Counted from the first letter of the stretch, positions 36,801-44,164 are shown. The stretch: DNA of 57,441 nt from DATKMK01 sp035541895 (GCA_035541895.1 DATKMK010000026.1:1-57441), one strand, 5' to 3'. The notes: generated by a model from the sequence alone, not told the origin. Numbers and translations are program-made.

Positions 36801-38618
36801 GAGCAGGCGCTGGCGCGGTTCGAGGCGCTGAGGAAACCTAACCCCCTGGCCCCTTGCCCTGCGAGGGAAGGGGGAAAGCTTGCTCCCCTCTCCGTGACGG
36901 CGAGGGGTCGGGGGAGAGGTTCTTCGGCTGCGCTCGTGAAACCCACTACCGCCACGGCGGCGATGCAGCGCGCCTGGGCCGCGTTCGACGCGGGCGACCT
37001 CGATGCCGCGCGCGCCCTCTGCACCCCGAACTTCATATGGGAGGATCGGCGGCCGCTGGTGGGACTCTCCGGAGACGTTGAGTTGATGATCGCCTCGGCG
37101 CGCGAGCGGCTGGCCACGGGCGCGCGTCATGAACGCCGAGAGATCATCGGCACGGCCGGCGACCGCGTCGCCATCGGACGGGTACTGTGGGCCGGCGGCC
37201 CGACCGATGGCCGATTCGAGGTCGAGTTCCTCGTCGTGCACGAAGTCGACGCCGCCGGGCGGTGCACCGCCATGATCTTCCTCGACCCCGACGACGAGGG
37301 CGCCGCGCAGCGCGAGGCGTGGGCGCGCTGGGCACGGATCGAACCCGTCGCGGCACTGTGGGTGGAGTTGCTGACGGAGTTCGTCAACGCGTGGAACGCC
37401 CGCGATCTGTCGTGGCTGCGCGACCGCGCTGCCGATGATCTGGTCATCGAGGACCACCGACACGCCGGCCTCGGCCGCATCAAGGGTGCGGATGCCTACG
37501 GCGGCAGCCTTGTCGCGCTGTGGGCGCTAGCGCCGGACCAGCGGCTCGAGATCGGCTGGTCCTGGCCCGCGGTCGACCGGCACGGCTTCGTGGTCACGGC
37601 ACGACGGGTCGGCACGCTCGCAAGTGGCGGCGCCTTCGAGAGCGAGTACCTCTGGCTCGGTGTCGGCAGCGCCGGCCGAGTCACCCGCTCGGAGTTTTTC
37701 GAGATCGACGAGCTCGACAGCGCGCTGGCGCGCTTCGAGGAGTTGAAGCCCTCTGTATCTCCCCTTGCCAAGGGGAGAACGGAAGAGGGGTCGCTGCGCA
37801 TTCCGCCCAACGCGGCGACACAAGCCGTCGACCGCTTGATCGCGCTGGCCCAAGCGGGAGACTGGGGTGGGGCGCGCACACTGTGCGCCCCGATCGTGTT
37901 CGACGACCGCCGTCCCTTGTTCCGAACCACCGGCGATTGCGAACAGTTCGTGACCAATACTCGGTTCATTTGGGAAGCGGGCATGCGCCCGACACGCACG
38001 GTGCTCGCGACGGCGGGGGATCGAATCGAATTGCACCGCATGCTGTGGAGCATGGGCGACCGTGGTGCGCTCTCCGAAGTCGAGACGCTCGAGGTGTTCG
38101 AAGTCGATGCGGCGGGCCGAATCTGCGCGGCGATCATCTTTGATCCCGGCGATCGCGCCGCCGCCGAGGGCGAGATGACGCTTCGTTATATGCGCGAAAG
38201 GCGCCCTACCTTCGCCCGGCAGATGGAGCAGCGTCGCGACGCTGGGCGCGACCTGGCTCGCCATCGGCAGCTCACGCGCGACGATTTCGTCTTTCACGAC
38301 CGTCGCCGCACCGGCCTCGGGCGCCTCGAAGGCGCCGACGCGTACCACGCGTCGTTGACGGCTCTGTTCGAGCTTTCGCCGGACGCGGTCGTCGGGTTTC
38401 CTCTCTACTACCTCGCCGACGAGCCGCACGGGACGCTGACAGTCGCGCACTCGTTCGGTACGCTCACCCAGGGCGGCGCTTTCGAATCCGTCTACGTGAT
38501 GATCATGCTGTTCGATCGTGACGGCTCAAGCGTCGTCGCCGAACTCTTCGAACTGGAGGATATCGACGCCGCCAGGGCACGCTTCGAGGATCTGCGCGCA
38601 CTCGCCGGCGCTTCTTGA
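30825..38618 (+). CDS. Giant cyclase / AAA ATPase / TPR protein with ten C-terminal SnoaL (NTF2-like) domains
   Basis: 2597 residues from GTG 30825 (no clear Shine-Dalgarno). Residues 1-62 form a helical winged-helix-like segment. Residues about 95-265 are a class III cyclase with all canonical residues: metal Asp103 and Asp147, Lys143, Asp206, Asn213 and Arg217, so it should make cAMP (inference). An ATPase follows, with Walker A GSPGLGKSR (Lys313) and Walker B VLDDLHWAE near 430. Residues about 640-1140 are TPR-like. From about 1156 come five pairs of SnoaL/NTF2-like domains beginning near 1156, 1445, 1732, 2037 and 2326. First members share a NAAT-type start and an (F/W)(D/E)xRR motif. Second members share HRxxGLG and GADAY-type motifs and a GGAFE strand. 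Palindromic repeats lie in frame between most units. SnoaL folds bind small hydrophobic ligands. A sensor or scaffold role is inferred. Confidence 0.85.
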   Translation: MSFLDTIARAKAYLERQGRVSLRALRREFALDDVALDELVEELVDVQQVAVREGAVLVLKHPEVQGAGGYGVRGSESDRSTAGLAAPHLASETRKVVSIVFADLAGSTALQERLDPESARSFMERYYRAMRSAVEAHGGTVVKLLGDGVMAAFGVPRVAEDDAIRAVRAAVAMQNAFRALASEQRDIGLRVAVNSGEVMVSGDDSDVVGDPVNVAARLQQEAQDGDVVIGEATRRLVAARMTLDPLGSFALKGRTETVKAYRVVSLDRPTGATTAAFVGRDEELARITAVYDAAVAMPAARLAVLLGSPGLGKSRLIDEVGRRLGDSAIVVTAQCDATGGATFAPVAAALREFLNATRGQVPLRGNEGESLRTAITAVLPDDIDGTRVADGIAALLAGSPASPEETFFVIRRFLTGLAANKPVVLVLDDLHWAEPLLLDLVEHLIQWGSRVPLLVLVGARPELRDQRSSLVTPGGLVADVITLSGLDAGAAMRLAANVIGAADLPSTVAAKVLATSEGNPLFVGELVRMLVDEGAIERQGDRWIVGANLAALEMPPTIHALLAARIERLRSEERTVLEYASVVGRHFSRGAVAALLAHDGNALDARLEALRRTELIEPDTGWFLGEPVLRFHHVLIRDAAYRRLLKGTRAELHARLADWIEAKVGNVDEHDETIGWHLEQAHQHLRELGPLDDRGKGLGARASQRLAAAGRRALSGDDIGLAAGLLGRALDRLDADDAARADLALDWCEALLSAGDVGPAAKAIDELSRLIASNLTTNNASSRLRAWHTCFAGQLTVLTAPQELQATADAVAAAALELGKLDDAAGEAKAHSVHAQALARLGKVGACEAALDKALAAARKAGDRRRANAVLAGAPLAALWGPSPVTRASGRCLDVVRVLRITQGAPAVESVALSCQGVLEALRGRTEAARRMIASSRRMVEELGIAHRLFEADVFAGRIDLLEGDAAAAERKLRGAHDGLRDLGLGIDAARAGALLARAQLAQGKVADAARASQASEALAGDDLQAAIAWRGVRAEALAKRGEHGAAVELAQAAVAIASATDALLDHADARMALAAALRAAGRGTEADAEQRRAIELWEAKGATLLAERPGTERAAHTGSLPLKNGGQEGFADASSKQIPLDPLFSKEEAESRRRVRPNAATAMNVRFLAALAARDFDALAAEFHEQHREIDHPTGSTYGRDAAIASVQRLFRSRDPHYEVEPIATLGERLLLFRRRTRASGDTRGRYDVGPYENEAFQLFEVDASGLCRNAEVFAVDHLGDAVTRLYERYAELLPEGAERARAAATARSVQVVAPGSIDLDGYTEVFRSDVAIVDHRVLGLGSSIGPQMLFRSMAAAREVGDQLMSRPQDVLALTHDALLLRWLASGVGRESGGAFEWAFLRLFIFDPDGRVARYELFDAEREGEAVARFEKLARAAAATPNEPFANAASRTDAELLRCFNARDWEGVLACVAPVMVFDERRRMLHNTCGRDIWLEQFRVAYDVPASRFTTTLRATRDERLALSLHGFTGEVAGGGGPLAIDDHLALHEVDRDGRIVAIVLFDLEDEEVAYAELDARFEAGEGLAYAAHMGLLRAFGRATASQEWDPLVALCAPTFVEHDHCRVATLGTTKGAAAWARNFSTLVDLATDTAYRIDHVRSTGHGLWVVGTWCGTREGGPYEIPITAVLEFDDDGRLARADRYDDDQVDQARARFDELIAKGLSLPGGEGAETHFANAATRAVDRGTAALAARDWEGFACLFAPGARHYDRSRMVQLESDIQTWLASFRQMVEMTSGPPQRKLLATRGERLALFRMIWHGAQGDIGPSEIDWLLIIEVDDHGDHSAVVVYDPIDLDAAYAELHARWTAGEALAYPLASKWLGDYLRFFAARDWDAMTAIVATDFVGENHRLVGWGTLHGPAAVVSIFQAQIGLAPDTEERMDHVRTCDRGVLFEYAWHGTHEGGAFENLWIVGIELDDAGRARRGDVWEPEQIEQALARFEALRKPNPLAPCPAREGGKLAPLSVTARGRGRGSSAALVKPTTATAAMQRAWAAFDAGDLDAARALCTPNFIWEDRRPLVGLSGDVELMIASARERLATGARHERREIIGTAGDRVAIGRVLWAGGPTDGRFEVEFLVVHEVDAAGRCTAMIFLDPDDEGAAQREAWARWARIEPVAALWVELLTEFVNAWNARDLSWLRDRAADDLVIEDHRHAGLGRIKGADAYGGSLVALWALAPDQRLEIGWSWPAVDRHGFVVTARRVGTLASGGAFESEYLWLGVGSAGRVTRSEFFEIDELDSALARFEELKPSVSPLAKGRTEEGSLRIPPNAATQAVDRLIALAQAGDWGGARTLCAPIVFDDRRPLFRTTGDCEQFVTNTRFIWEAGMRPTRTVLATAGDRIELHRMLWSMGDRGALSEVETLEVFEVDAAGRICAAIIFDPGDRAAAEGEMTLRYMRERRPTFARQMEQRRDAGRDLARHRQLTRDDFVFHDRRRTGLGRLEGADAYHASLTALFELSPDAVVGFPLYYLADEPHGTLTVAHSFGTLTQGGAFESVYVMIMLFDRDGSSVVAELFELEDIDAARARFEDLRALAGAS
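31016..31046. repeat. G-rich linker repeat before the cyclase domain of the SnoaL-repeat protein
   Basis: Repeated units of the GGGGGCAGGGGGTTATGGGG type, read in frame as a Gly-rich linker, sit at the junction before the cyclase, the same location as the palindromes in paralogues 2-4. No pairing arm is seen here, so it may be half of an element. Confidence 0.4.
33132..33162. repeat. AT-richer repeat fragment inside the TPR region
   Basis: CTAATAGCTAGCAACCTGAC and following ACCAACAAC units resemble the CTAACAGC units of the paralogue 3 palindrome and stand out against the GC-rich TPR coding sequence. They are read in frame as SRLIASNLTTNNASS. Confidence 0.35.
34184..34270. repeat. In-frame palindromic repeat between TPR region and first SnoaL unit
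   Basis: Left arm 34184-34217 (containing CCTTTGAAAAATGGAGG) and right arm 34237-34270 (containing CCCCTTTTTTCAAAGGAGG) are imperfect reverse complements of about 33 nt around a 19-nt loop. The type (AAATCCCCCT ... TTCAAAGGAGG) is a repeat I remember from many bacterial intergenic regions. Here it is translated as a linker (SLPLKNGGQEGF ... IPLDPLFSKEE). Confidence 0.8.
35988..36012. repeat. In-frame palindrome between SnoaL units 2 and 3
   Basis: CTCTCTCTCCC (35988-35998) faces GGGGAGAGGGAG (36001-36012) with a 2-nt centre, translated as GLSLPGGEG. Confidence 0.7.
36836..36921. repeat. In-frame palindromic repeat between SnoaL units 3 and 4
   Basis: Two nested hairpins are visible: CCCCTTGCCCT (36850-36860) with AGGGAAGGGG (36864-36873), and CCCCTCTCCG (36885-36894) with CGAGGGGTCGGGG (36901-36913). 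The stretch is translated as a Pro/Arg/Gly-rich linker between two folded domains. Confidence 0.7.
37758..37778. repeat. In-frame perfect palindrome between SnoaL units 4 and 5
   Basis: TCTCCCCTT (37758-37766) and AAGGGGAGA (37770-37778) are exact reverse complements with a 3-nt loop, translated as VSPLAKGR. Confidence 0.75.
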
Positions 38619-38647
38619 CGGTAACCGCTGGTTGGTGCGAGCCGAAG

Positions 38648-39664
38648 CTAGTTCACCACCCACGTATCGCCGCGGTTGAAGAGTTCGTCGAGATCGCCGG
38701 CGCCTTGTTTCGTCTTGGCGTGGTCCACCTGTTGAACGAGACCTTCCTCGTACGTCGCGCGAGTGACGGCTCGAAAGACGCCGATCGGGGTCGGGAACTG
38801 CGGCGGTTGCATTGAGCTGAGGAGGAACGCGAGCACCGGGTTGGTTTCGTCGTGGACGATGATGTCCGCCTCGGCGACGCCGTCCTTGCCGATTTCCACG
38901 ACCTCCAACGAGTGGCCGCGCATGCGGATACCCTTGGTGCGCTGCTTGCCGAAGATCAGCGGCTTGCCGTGTTCGAGGATCAATTGGGTCTCCGCCTTGG
39001 TTTCCTTCTCGGTGAGATCGGCGAACGCACCGTCGTTGAAGATGTTGCAGTTCTGCAGAATCTCGACGAACGCGGTGCCCTTGTGCTCGTGCGCGCGGCG
39101 CACGATCTCTTGAAGATGCTTGGCCTCGACGTCGATGCTGCGCGCGACAAAGGAACCTTCGGCGCCGAGCGCAACCGAAATCGGATGGAAAGGGTGATCG
39201 ATCGATCCGACCGGCGTCGACTTGGTGATCTTGCCCTGCTCGGAGGTGGGTGAGTATTGCCCCTTCGTGAGACCGTAGATGCGGTTGTTGAACAGCAAGA
39301 TGTTGAGATCGAGATTGCGGCGCAACGCGTGGATCAAATGGTTGCCGCCGATGCTGAGCGCGTCGCCGTCGCCGGTGACCACCCACACCGACAGCTCGGG
39401 GCGACTGGCTTTCAGGCCGGTGGCGATCGCCGGCGCGCGACCATGGATGGTGTGGAAGCCGTAGGTGTTGACGTAGTACGGGAAGCGGCTGGAGCAGCCG
39501 ATGCCGGACAAGAACACGAAATTTTCGCGCGGGACGCCGAGTTCGGGAAGGATCTTCTGGACCTGCGCGAGGATCGCGTAGTCGCCGCAGCCCGGACACC
39601 AGCGGACGTCTTGGTCGCTGACGAAGTCTTTGCGGGACAGTTTGGGGAGCGACGCCGTACTCAT
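38648..39664 (-). CDS. korB: 2-oxoacid:ferredoxin oxidoreductase, beta subunit (KorB-type)
   Basis: 338 residues from ATG 39664, which overlaps the korA stop (ATGA). An open frame runs further upstream inside korA and is ignored. RWCPGCGDYAILAQVQK carries the iron-sulfur/thiamine motif, GIGCSSRFPYY follows, and WVVTGDGDALSIGGNHLIHA to NNRIYGLTKGQYSPTS is the thiamine diphosphate site (GDGD ... NN). These match the beta subunit of 2-oxoglutarate-type ferredoxin oxidoreductases. With KorA it would convert a 2-oxoacid, CoA and ferredoxin to an acyl-CoA, CO2 and reduced ferredoxin. No separate delta ferredoxin subunit is nearby. Its end faces the SnoaL-repeat gene across 29 bp. Confidence 0.92.
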   Translation of the reverse strand: MSTASLPKLSRKDFVSDQDVRWCPGCGDYAILAQVQKILPELGVPRENFVFLSGIGCSSRFPYYVNTYGFHTIHGRAPAIATGLKASRPELSVWVVTGDGDALSIGGNHLIHALRRNLDLNILLFNNRIYGLTKGQYSPTSEQGKITKSTPVGSIDHPFHPISVALGAEGSFVARSIDVEAKHLQEIVRRAHEHKGTAFVEILQNCNIFNDGAFADLTEKETKAETQLILEHGKPLIFGKQRTKGIRMRGHSLEVVEIGKDGVAEADIIVHDETNPVLAFLLSSMQPPQFPTPIGVFRAVTRATYEEGLVQQVDHAKTKQGAGDLDELFNRGDTWVVN

Positions 39665-41550
39665 GACTTTGCCTCCAATAGACGGCTGATGCGGTGGGAA
39701 ATCTCGGCGACCTTGAACGGTTGACCTTGAATCTTGTTGAGTCCAAGCGCATCGACGAGGAACTCGGCGCGAATGACCTTGATGAGCTGGCCGAGATTCA
39801 TTTCCGGAATCAGTACACGATCGAACTGGTGGATGATGTCGCCGAGGTCGGGTGGCAGCGGATTGAGATAGCGCAGGTGGACGTGAGACACCGCGTGTCC
39901 GGCCTGCTGCATCTGTTTGGTTGCGGCGGCGATGGCGCCATAGGTGCTGCCCCAACCGATCACCAGCACTTTGCCCTGGGTCGGACCGTGAACAACGGTT
40001 GGTGGGATTTCCTGCACGATGCCGGCAATCTTGCGGGCGCGCACGCGCACCATTTGCTCGTGATTGTTGGGCGCGTAGCTGACGTTGCCGGTGATGTGCT
40101 CCTTCTCGAGGCCGCCGATGCGATGTTCGAGTCCCGGCGTGCCCGGTGTCACCCACGGCCGCGACAGGGTTTCCGCATCGCGCAAGTATGGGAAGAATCC
40201 GTCCGGATTCGTCCGGAACTCGACTGGAATCTTCGGCAAGTCAGTAGCTGCTGGAACGAGCCACGGCTCGGCGCCGTTTGCGAGGTAGCCGTCGGACAAG
40301 AAGATTACCGGGGTCATGTACTTGATGGCGATGCGCACGCACTCGAAGGCGGTGGCAAAGCAATCCGCCGGCGTGCAGGCTGCGAGCACCGGTACCGGCG
40401 AGTCGCTGTTGCGGCCGTAGAGCGCCATCAGCAGATCCGCTTGCTCGGTCTTCGTCGGCAGGCCGGTGCTCGGCCCGCCGCGCTGAATGTCCGCGATCAC
40501 GAGCGGCAGTTCTACCGAAACGGCGAGGTTGACGGTTTCGGCTTTCAAGCACATGCCGGGGCCGCTCGTAGTCGTGAGCGCGACGGCGCCACCGAAAGCG
40601 GCGCCGAGCGCGGCGCCGACGCCCGCAATCTCGTCCTCGGCTTGAAATGTGTAGACGTCGAAGTTTTTGTAACTCGCCATCTCGTGCAAGATGTCGCTGG
40701 CGGGCGTGATCGGGTAACTGCCGAGGAACAGCCGCAGACCCGCCTGCCGCGCGGCGGCGATGAAGCCGAGCGCCGCGGCGGTGTTACCGGTGATGTTGCG
40801 ATACTTCCCGGGGGCAATGCGGGCCGCCGGTACCTGGTAGGCCGAGCGGAACAGGTCGGTGGTTTCGCCGTAGTTGTAGCCGGCCGTCAAGACTCGGACG
40901 TTGGCTTCCAGCAGCTCCGGGGTTTTCTTGAAGCGTTGTTGAAGAAATCGAATCGTGGGCTCGATCGGCCGTTGAAACAGCCACGACGTGAGGCCGAGGG
41001 CGAAGAAATTTTTGCACCGCAGCATGGTGCGGGTCGGTAGATTGAGATCTTGCAGGGCGTTGATGGTGAGCTTGGTTACGTCGAGTTGATAGACTTGAAA
41101 GCGATCGAGCGATCCGTCGGTCAGAGGATTGCTCGCGTACTCGGCCTTCTTCAGGTTCTGCTCGTTGAAGGTTTCGTGATCGACGATCAGGATGCCGTTG
41201 GGGTTGAGATCGCCGATGTTCACCTTCAGTGCCGCTGGGTTCATCGCGACCAAGACGTCCGGATTGTCGCCGGGGGTGAAGATCTCGCGGCTGGAAAAAT
41301 GGAGCTGAAAGCCGCTGACACCGGCGAGCGTTCCCGCGGGGGCGCGAATCTCGGCGGGAAAGTCCGGCAACGTGCTGAGATCGTTACCGGCGAGCGCCGT
41401 CTCGTTGGTGAATTGGGCGCCGGTCACTTGCATGCCGTCGCCGGAGTCGCCGGCGAATCGGATGACGACGGTTTCGCGCTCCTCGATGGGCTTGCGCGCG
41501 GGACTTATGGTGGCCGCGGCTACGGCCGAATCGGGTGAGGCCGGGGACAT
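39661..41550 (-). CDS. korA: 2-oxoacid:ferredoxin oxidoreductase, fused gamma-alpha subunit (KorA-type)
   Basis: 629 residues, the length expected for the fused gamma-alpha form. Residues about 25-210 are the gamma domain (VVIRFAGDSGDGMQVTGAQF, then DFPAEIRAPAGTLAGVSGFQ). Residues about 245-629 are the alpha/pyrimidine-binding domain (GFIAAARQAGLRLFLGSYPI, then TTSGPGMCLKAE, then GGPSTGLPTKTEQADL). The pair is translationally coupled with korB. A good promoter lies just upstream at 41622-41650. It links the TCA cycle (2-oxoglutarate) or branched-chain/pyruvate metabolism to ferredoxin. Ferredoxin from this reaction could in principle feed P450s, but that is speculation. Confidence 0.92.
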   Translation of the reverse strand: MSPASPDSAVAAATISPARKPIEERETVVIRFAGDSGDGMQVTGAQFTNETALAGNDLSTLPDFPAEIRAPAGTLAGVSGFQLHFSSREIFTPGDNPDVLVAMNPAALKVNIGDLNPNGILIVDHETFNEQNLKKAEYASNPLTDGSLDRFQVYQLDVTKLTINALQDLNLPTRTMLRCKNFFALGLTSWLFQRPIEPTIRFLQQRFKKTPELLEANVRVLTAGYNYGETTDLFRSAYQVPAARIAPGKYRNITGNTAAALGFIAAARQAGLRLFLGSYPITPASDILHEMASYKNFDVYTFQAEDEIAGVGAALGAAFGGAVALTTTSGPGMCLKAETVNLAVSVELPLVIADIQRGGPSTGLPTKTEQADLLMALYGRNSDSPVPVLAACTPADCFATAFECVRIAIKYMTPVIFLSDGYLANGAEPWLVPAATDLPKIPVEFRTNPDGFFPYLRDAETLSRPWVTPGTPGLEHRIGGLEKEHITGNVSYAPNNHEQMVRVRARKIAGIVQEIPPTVVHGPTQGKVLVIGWGSTYGAIAAATKQMQQAGHAVSHVHLRYLNPLPPDLGDIIHQFDRVLIPEMNLGQLIKVIRAEFLVDALGLNKIQGQPFKVAEISHRISRLLEAKS

Positions 41551-41621
41551 CGATCGTTCACTCCTTGCCCGACATGGGCGTGTTGGTCGCGATGGGTGAG
41601 GTGTCCACAGTCATTGCTAGG

Positions 41622-41650
41622 GATATACTCGGGGCCGACTGTGTACTCAA
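41622..41650 (-). promoter_or_regulatory. Predicted sigma70 promoter for korAB
   Basis: On the minus strand TTGAGT (41650-41645) is followed after 17 nt by TATATC (41627-41622), about 70 nt before the korA start. Good spacing and AT-rich boxes in GC-rich DNA support it. Confidence 0.5.
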
Positions 41651-41690
41651 CTCAGGGTTGTCATCGATGATGAAGCGGGCACGAGTCGAC

Positions 41691-43259
41691 TTAGGCCGCG
41701 GCCTCGACCGCGGTGATCTCGTAGCTACGGCCGGCCAGATCGGTGGCGCCCTTGATCACGATCTTCTTCGCCAACTCGCGTTCAAGCGCGTCCACAGCGG
41801 CCACCTCGGTGGTGGCAAGAAAGTCGGCCACGCGGGGCGGCACGCGGATGTTCAGCCGTTGAGCATTGGGGTTGAGCGCGGCATCGCGCCGGATGCGGCG
41901 GAGTACGTCATACGCCAGCGTCTCGACGCTGCGGACCATGCCCCGGCCATCGCAGTGGGGACAGGGTTCGCACAGTTGCTGGACGAGATTTTCACGCCGC
42001 CGCTTGCGGGTCATCTCCACTAAGCCGAGGTCCGAGATGTGCAGGATGTTGGTGCGAGCCTTGTCCTTGCGAACCGCCTCCGTGAGCGCGTCGTAGACCT
42101 TCTTGCGATTGACGGCCTTTTCCATGTCGATGAAGTCGATGATGATCAGGCCGCCGATGTTGCGCAGGCGCAATTGTTCGACGATGACCTTGGCGGCTTC
42201 GAGATTGGTGCGCAACACGGTTTCTTCTTGCGTAGTCTTGCCGACGTAGCGGCCGGTGTTTACGTCGATGGCGGTCAAGGCTTCGGAGTGGTCGACCACG
42301 ATGTAGCCACCGGACTTGAGCCACACCTTGCGTTCGAGCGCCTTTGCCAATTGGGCTTCGATGCCGAAGCGATCGAAGATCGGCTCGCTGTCGGTGTAGT
42401 GCTCGACGCGGTCGGTGAACCGCGGCATCACGGTTTCGAGGAACTCGATGATCCGCTGGTAGTCGCGGCCGCTGTCGACATACACGCGGTGAATGTCGGC
42501 GGTGAACAGGTCGCGGATCGAGCGAAGGATCAGGTCCATGTCGTAGTGCAGCAGGCACGGCGCGCTAGAGTTTTCGCTCTTCTTGAGGATGCGGCTCCAC
42601 AACCGCAGCAGAAACCGCACGTCGCCTTGCATCTCGCGTTTGCTCAGCCCCTCGCACGCGGTGCGGATGATGAATCCGGCTGTCGGTGGCCGCAGTTCCT
42701 CAACAATCGCCTTCAGTCGGGCGCGTTCCTCCGGATCCTCGATGCGCCGCGAGACGCCGATGTGATTGATCAGTGGCATGTAGACCAGGTGTCGACCGGG
42801 GATCGACAAGTGCGACGAGACCCGCGCGCCCTTGGTGCCGATCGGGCCGTTGGTCACTTGAACAACGATTTCTTGTCCCTTCTTGAGTAGCTGCTCAATC
42901 GGCGGCCGCAGCGCGGCGGGCTTGGTGTCGCTCGGCGATTCCACGGGAACCAGTGGAGCGACTGCCCGCTCCGCGTCATCGGCGGTGCCGTTTTCTTCCT
43001 CGTACTCGGTGAAGACGAGATCACTGCCGGCGTCGGGGTAGAAGTCCGAGGCGCGTAGGAAAGCCGCCTTCTCCAAGCCGATATCCACGAACGCGGCTTG
43101 CATGCCCGGCAGCACGCGCATCACCCGGCCCTTGTAAATGTTGCCGTTGATGCCCCGTTCGCGTGCGCGCTCGATGAACACTTCGAGCAAGCGCGAATCC
43201 TCAACGAGCGCGACCCGCGCCTCTTGTTGAGTCGAGTTGATGACGATCTGGCGTGGCAC
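41691..43259 (-). CDS. rng: Ribonuclease G
   Basis: 522 residues, RNase G length without the RNase E C-terminal scaffold. The N-terminus (IVINSTQQEARVALVEDSRL) and S1-domain region (NIYKGRVMRVLPGMQAAFVD) are typical. GFIIRTACEG, the catalytic DHSEALTAIDVNTGRYVGK and IIIDFIDM with the Mg-binding Asp residues are present. So is the zinc-link CEPCPHCDGRG. It cleaves single-stranded RNA, maturing 16S rRNA 5' ends and mRNAs, as a dimer or tetramer. An insertion around residue 90 (EEENGTADDAERAVAPLVPV) is not conserved in the family and resembles a linker. It is divergent from the HNH gene. Confidence 0.95.
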   Translation of the reverse strand: MPRQIVINSTQQEARVALVEDSRLLEVFIERARERGINGNIYKGRVMRVLPGMQAAFVDIGLEKAAFLRASDFYPDAGSDLVFTEYEEENGTADDAERAVAPLVPVESPSDTKPAALRPPIEQLLKKGQEIVVQVTNGPIGTKGARVSSHLSIPGRHLVYMPLINHIGVSRRIEDPEERARLKAIVEELRPPTAGFIIRTACEGLSKREMQGDVRFLLRLWSRILKKSENSSAPCLLHYDMDLILRSIRDLFTADIHRVYVDSGRDYQRIIEFLETVMPRFTDRVEHYTDSEPIFDRFGIEAQLAKALERKVWLKSGGYIVVDHSEALTAIDVNTGRYVGKTTQEETVLRTNLEAAKVIVEQLRLRNIGGLIIIDFIDMEKAVNRKKVYDALTEAVRKDKARTNILHISDLGLVEMTRKRRRENLVQQLCEPCPHCDGRGMVRSVETLAYDVLRRIRRDAALNPNAQRLNIRVPPRVADFLATTEVAAVDALERELAKKIVIKGATDLAGRSYEITAVEAAA

Positions 43260-43377
43260 TGGAGTTCAGGCCAGCCGCTGACTGCGCCCCGTGCCGTCGT
43301 GGCTGGCGAGAAACCGTTCGCGGACTGGAATTATGTTGTTCTTCACCATCCCCGCACCCCCCACATCAACCACAACA

Positions 43378-43406
43378 ATCATATGGGCAACGGGTATAAG
43401 GCGCAA
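43378..43406 (-). promoter_or_regulatory. Predicted promoter for rng
   Basis: On the minus strand TTGCGC (43406-43401), a 17-nt spacer and TATGAT (43383-43378) precede the rng start by about 120 nt. The -10 box is good and the -35 is weak. Confidence 0.35.
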
Positions 43407-43507
43407 GGCCAACAAGGCGCGCGCATGCCCGTCTCAAATTTGACTTCCGGCGGGCTGACCGCTACTTTCGCGTGAATTCTCGACGTGTTTGGGATGATGG
43501 GTCAGGG

Positions 43508-44122
43508 ATGTCGGCCACCGCAACCGTACTCAACACCAAGGTCCTAGTTCTCAATCGGTCGTTTCTCCCGATTCATATCACATCGGTTCGGCGAGCATTT
43601 GCGCTGCTTTATCAGGGGGTTGCTGAGGCAGTTAACGCCCAGTACCAAACCTTCGACTTCGACAGTTGGAGCGAACTGTCGGTGTCCGTGCACGACGACA
43701 CGATCGGGCTGGTCAACCGGGTCATTCGAGTGCCGCGGGTCATTCTTCTGGTTGCCTACGACCGGTTGCCGCGTCGGCAGGTGCGGTTCAGCCGCTTCAA
43801 CATCTACGCCCGGGACCGCAACACATGCCAATACTGCGGGCTGCTTTTTTCCCGAGCGGAGCTCAATTTGGATCACGTGGTCCCCCGCTCCCAGGGCGGC
43901 ACCTCGCGCTGGGAGAACGTGGTGTGTTCGTGCCACGCGTGCAATCGCCGCAAGGGCGGGCGGACGCCGGATGAAGCCGGAATGCGATTGCTGCACGCGC
44001 CGCGACGGCCCGAGTGGACTCCGTTCATGATGCAAACCTTTAGTTTACGGCACTACGAGGAGTGGGGACCGTTCTTGTCGACGGTCGACGCGTCATATTG
44101 GAACACCGAATTGCAAGAGTAG
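43508..44122 (+). CDS. HNH endonuclease family protein
   Basis: 204 residues from ATG 43508. An alternative GTG at 43472 would add 12 residues that look non-conserved. The N-terminal half (TKVLVLNRSFLPIHITSVRR, then FDSWSELSV) is the domain usually found with this McrA-like type. The HNH/zinc motif follows: NTCQYCGLLF, then LNLDHVVPRSQGGTSRWENV, then CSCHACNRRKGGRTP. The two CxxC pairs and the DH...N...N pattern are complete, so it should be catalytically competent. This family is widespread in core genomes and is not linked to restriction. Its biological role is unknown. Confidence 0.85.
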   Translation: MSATATVLNTKVLVLNRSFLPIHITSVRRAFALLYQGVAEAVNAQYQTFDFDSWSELSVSVHDDTIGLVNRVIRVPRVILLVAYDRLPRRQVRFSRFNIYARDRNTCQYCGLLFSRAELNLDHVVPRSQGGTSRWENVVCSCHACNRRKGGRTPDEAGMRLLHAPRRPEWTPFMMQTFSLRHYEEWGPFLSTVDASYWNTELQE

Positions 44123-44164
44123 TTCGGCCGGTGCAACGACCGCGATGCGATGGCGAGCGGTTTG

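Noticed and set aside
34184..37778. Spaced palindromes considered as a CRISPR array
   Set aside because: Repeats differ from each other, spacing is 0.8-1.8 kb, they are read through in one protein frame, and no cas gene is present.
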